Of a stretch of 7,613 nt of DNA, positions 6,203-7,613 are shown piece after piece; within the stretch, counting starts at the first letter, position 1, and each line of letters starts with the position of its first letter. The notes below the pieces were generated by a model. That model was not told the DNA's origin, did no database searches, and was given only the letters and a program-made list of their open reading frames with translations. The translations under genes were made by a program, and so were the position numbers. The DNA comes from JALUUH01 sp964636675 (GTDB lineage Bacteria; Pseudomonadota; Gammaproteobacteria; S012-40), in assembly GCA_964636675.1 (NCBI GenBank), contig CAZWUO010000184.1, positions 1 through 7,613 on the forward strand, given 5' to 3'.

Positions 6203-7613
6203 TTATGGCTTGGAAAACTTCACCATTTCATCGAGTGCTTGTTTAATTATTTTAGGCCTTAATTGTGCCCCCTTAATAACCCGGTTATCCAAGCCCAGGA
6301 TGTCATAATGCCCTGTTGGATAGCTCACGGTTATTCTGTCGTCCTCTACGATGGCATAGTTGATATAACTACCGATGACTAACCAGTCACGTGCTCCTGA
6401 TTGTTTAAGGTGTACTCCACTGGCATAATCTGCAATCGAATTTTCACATTGCAAGAGATCTTGCATTAGCGTTGGCACTACGTCTAGGTGGCTGGTCTTG
6501 TGAGCGTATTGCTGGGCGTCTTGTCCTGGCCAATACATTAGAAAAGGTACTTGGGTTTGGTGGGCAGTAAAATTGCTACCATGTCCCCAGTAATTCATTT
6601 TATTTTCATTAAATTCTTGACCATGGTCACTCGTAACAATAACAATCGTATTTGCAAATAGATTTCGCCGTTTTAAATCATTAAATACTTTACCTAGTAG
6701 ACTGTCTACATAATGCACCGAGGTCTTATAGCGATTAAAATAAGGCTGCGGATCATAGTCATTATTTAGCGAAATATGATCCACTCGTTCCAGAAAAGGT
6801 TGAAAAATTTTTGGGTAATCCGGTGGCATACTATTGCCATGTACCGCATCCAAAAATAGAAAACTAAAAAAGCTGGACTGACTGCTTCTATTATCTAAAA
6901 AGTTAAACCAGTCTTTGAGTGAATGCTCGTCGAGTTGCCACGGTTCTTGTCCTTGAGAAGACAGTCGGAGATTCGGCACATTGCTAAAAATGGTACGATC
7001 AAATGAAGGCCGCGCCAGGGTTGCACTCGCAAATGCAGTAATCTCAGTATTATTTTTCTGCAGTTCATTCATCAATACAGGTGCCGTTTGGTTACCGTAC
7101 ATTTGTTGCCAATACGTAGCAGGTAAACCGTAAAAAAAGCTAAACACGCCTGTTCGAGTGGAGTTGCCCCCGCTGTGATGCTGGGTAAACTGTTGTACGG
7201 GAAAATCTTGGATAAATTGATGGAGATTAGGGGTTACTGCGTTTCCAAGCACATCATGTCGCCAAGAATCTACCATGATGACGAGTGTATTGAGTGGCTG
7301 ATCTTGGTTTGGCTTACATCGCATCGCTTGTAATGGATAGTTTAAAACACCCGTTTGAGCAGACAAATTCATACTGCGATGCTCGCGTTGAATACTCGCG
7401 TCAACAAAACCGTAGCGTCTGAGTAAGGCTTTAGCGGTTATCGGGTGGTAATAAGGAATATGAGGTGTGAGACGGGTTATTCGATGGTCATAACTTGCGT
7501 CTGCCCACACGTGTATGCTCTGGCTACTCATAACGATAGTCAATGTGACGATGAGTGGATAGCGTACTTTAATGCGTGAGTTTGGCCCACTAAGGTGACG
7601 CCAAATAATCCTC
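6203..7613 (-). CDS. yejM: YejM/PbgA-like inner-membrane protein with periplasmic sulfatase-fold domain (partial, N-terminus outside window)
   Basis: The frame is open from the window edge to the TAA at 6203-6205, about 470 residues. Residue numbers here count from the TTG codon at 7543. That codon is not the real start, because coding continues upstream through RIKVRYPLIVT. The first stretch is the end of a transmembrane helix followed by HVWADASYDHRIT (11-23), matching the last membrane segment and WADA-N/S-[FY] boundary of E. coli YejM (DUF3413 plus sulfatase-like domain, about 586 aa). The segment HPITAKALLRRYGFVD (33-48) corresponds to the lipid-A-binding linker. The sulfatase/alkaline-phosphatase fold follows with VDSWRHD (91-97), SGGNSTRTGVFSFFYG (124-139), VTSDHGQEF (303-311) and YWGHGSNF (318-325). 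E. coli YejM senses periplasmic-leaflet LPS and tunes LpxC through LapB/FtsH; the same role is inferred here. Unlike E. coli YejM, the DH metal pair is present, so hydrolase or transferase activity is possible. Convergent with the fad operon; its promoter lies outside the window. Confidence 0.85.
   Translation of the reverse strand, partial: RIIWRHLSGPNSRIKVRYPLIVTLTIVMSSQSIHVWADASYDHRITRLTPHIPYYHPITAKALLRRYGFVDASIQREHRSMNLSAQTGVLNYPLQAMRCKPNQDQPLNTLVIMVDSWRHDVLGNAVTPNLHQFIQDFPVQQFTQHHSGGNSTRTGVFSFFYGLPATYWQQMYGNQTAPVLMNELQKNNTEITAFASATLARPSFDRTIFSNVPNLRLSSQGQEPWQLDEHSLKDWFNFLDNRSSQSSFFSFLFLDAVHGNSMPPDYPKIFQPFLERVDHISLNNDYDPQPYFNRYKTSVHYVDSLLGKVFNDLKRRNLFANTIVIVTSDHGQEFNENKMNYWGHGSNFTAHQTQVPFLMYWPGQDAQQYAHKTSHLDVVPTLMQDLLQCENSIADYASGVHLKQSGARDWLVIGSYINYAIVEDDRITVSYPTGHYDILGLDNRVIKGAQLRPKIIKQALDEMVKFSKP

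Noticed and set aside
6087..6308. A 73-codon plus-strand frame spanning the convergent gap.
   Set aside because: It overlaps the ends of two real genes, has no ribosome binding site, and shows no recognisable protein features.
7541..7543. TTG as the true start codon of the YejM-like gene.
   Set aside because: The frame stays open to the window edge, the upstream codons continue a transmembrane helix, and YejM family proteins have several more membrane segments before this point.
1..7613. Mobile elements, CRISPR arrays, toxin-antitoxin or defence genes.
   Set aside because: No transposase or integrase motifs, regularly spaced repeats, or small paired genes were seen. Every long frame is explained by the fad operon, the YejM homologue or the upstream gene tail.

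Overview
The window is chromosomal housekeeping DNA from a Gram-negative bacterium, most likely a gammaproteobacterium. The evidence is a long FadE-type acyl-CoA dehydrogenase, a FadI/FadJ-type trifunctional enzyme pair and a YejM/PbgA-type inner-membrane lipopolysaccharide regulator. All three families are typical of that class. The base composition is moderate to slightly AT-rich by eye. I cannot name the genus from the sequence; a Legionellales-like or marine gammaproteobacterium is only a guess.

Layout. Positions 1-75 hold the last 24 codons of an upstream plus-strand gene, probably a class-V-fold PLP enzyme. Positions 76-174 are the leader of the next operon. They contain a 12-bp tandem direct repeat (the first copy begins inside the upstream gene), AT-rich -10-like hexamers and a good ribosome binding site. 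Positions 175-6111 hold three tightly packed plus-strand genes: fadE (175-2697), a thiolase of the FadI/trifunctional-beta class (2684-3994, overlapping fadE by 14 bp) and a fadJ-type hydratase/3-hydroxyacyl-CoA dehydrogenase (3997-6111, two bases after the thiolase stop). Positions 6112-6202 are a short convergent intergenic gap with one hairpin. From 6203 to the window edge a minus-strand gene encodes the last transmembrane segment and the whole periplasmic sulfatase-like domain of a YejM/PbgA homologue. Its N-terminal membrane domain lies outside the window.

How the genes work together. FadE oxidises acyl-CoA to trans-2-enoyl-CoA. The FadJ-like protein hydrates this and oxidises the 3-hydroxyacyl-CoA. 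The thiolase releases acetyl-CoA and returns the shortened acyl-CoA. The three genes therefore encode one complete turn of the beta-oxidation spiral for saturated acyl-CoAs. FadE has hydrophobic N-terminal segments and the thiolase carries the basic/hydrophobic loop insert of trifunctional-enzyme beta subunits, so the pathway is probably organised at the inner membrane. The YejM-like gene converges on this operon and is presumably transcribed separately.

I see no clearly new biological system here. The most useful second looks are the retained metal-site residues and altered lipid-A-binding segment of the YejM homologue, the compact fadE-fadI-fadJ arrangement, and the tandem repeat in the operon leader. 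No tRNA, rRNA, IS element, CRISPR array, prophage or recombination-site signal was found.
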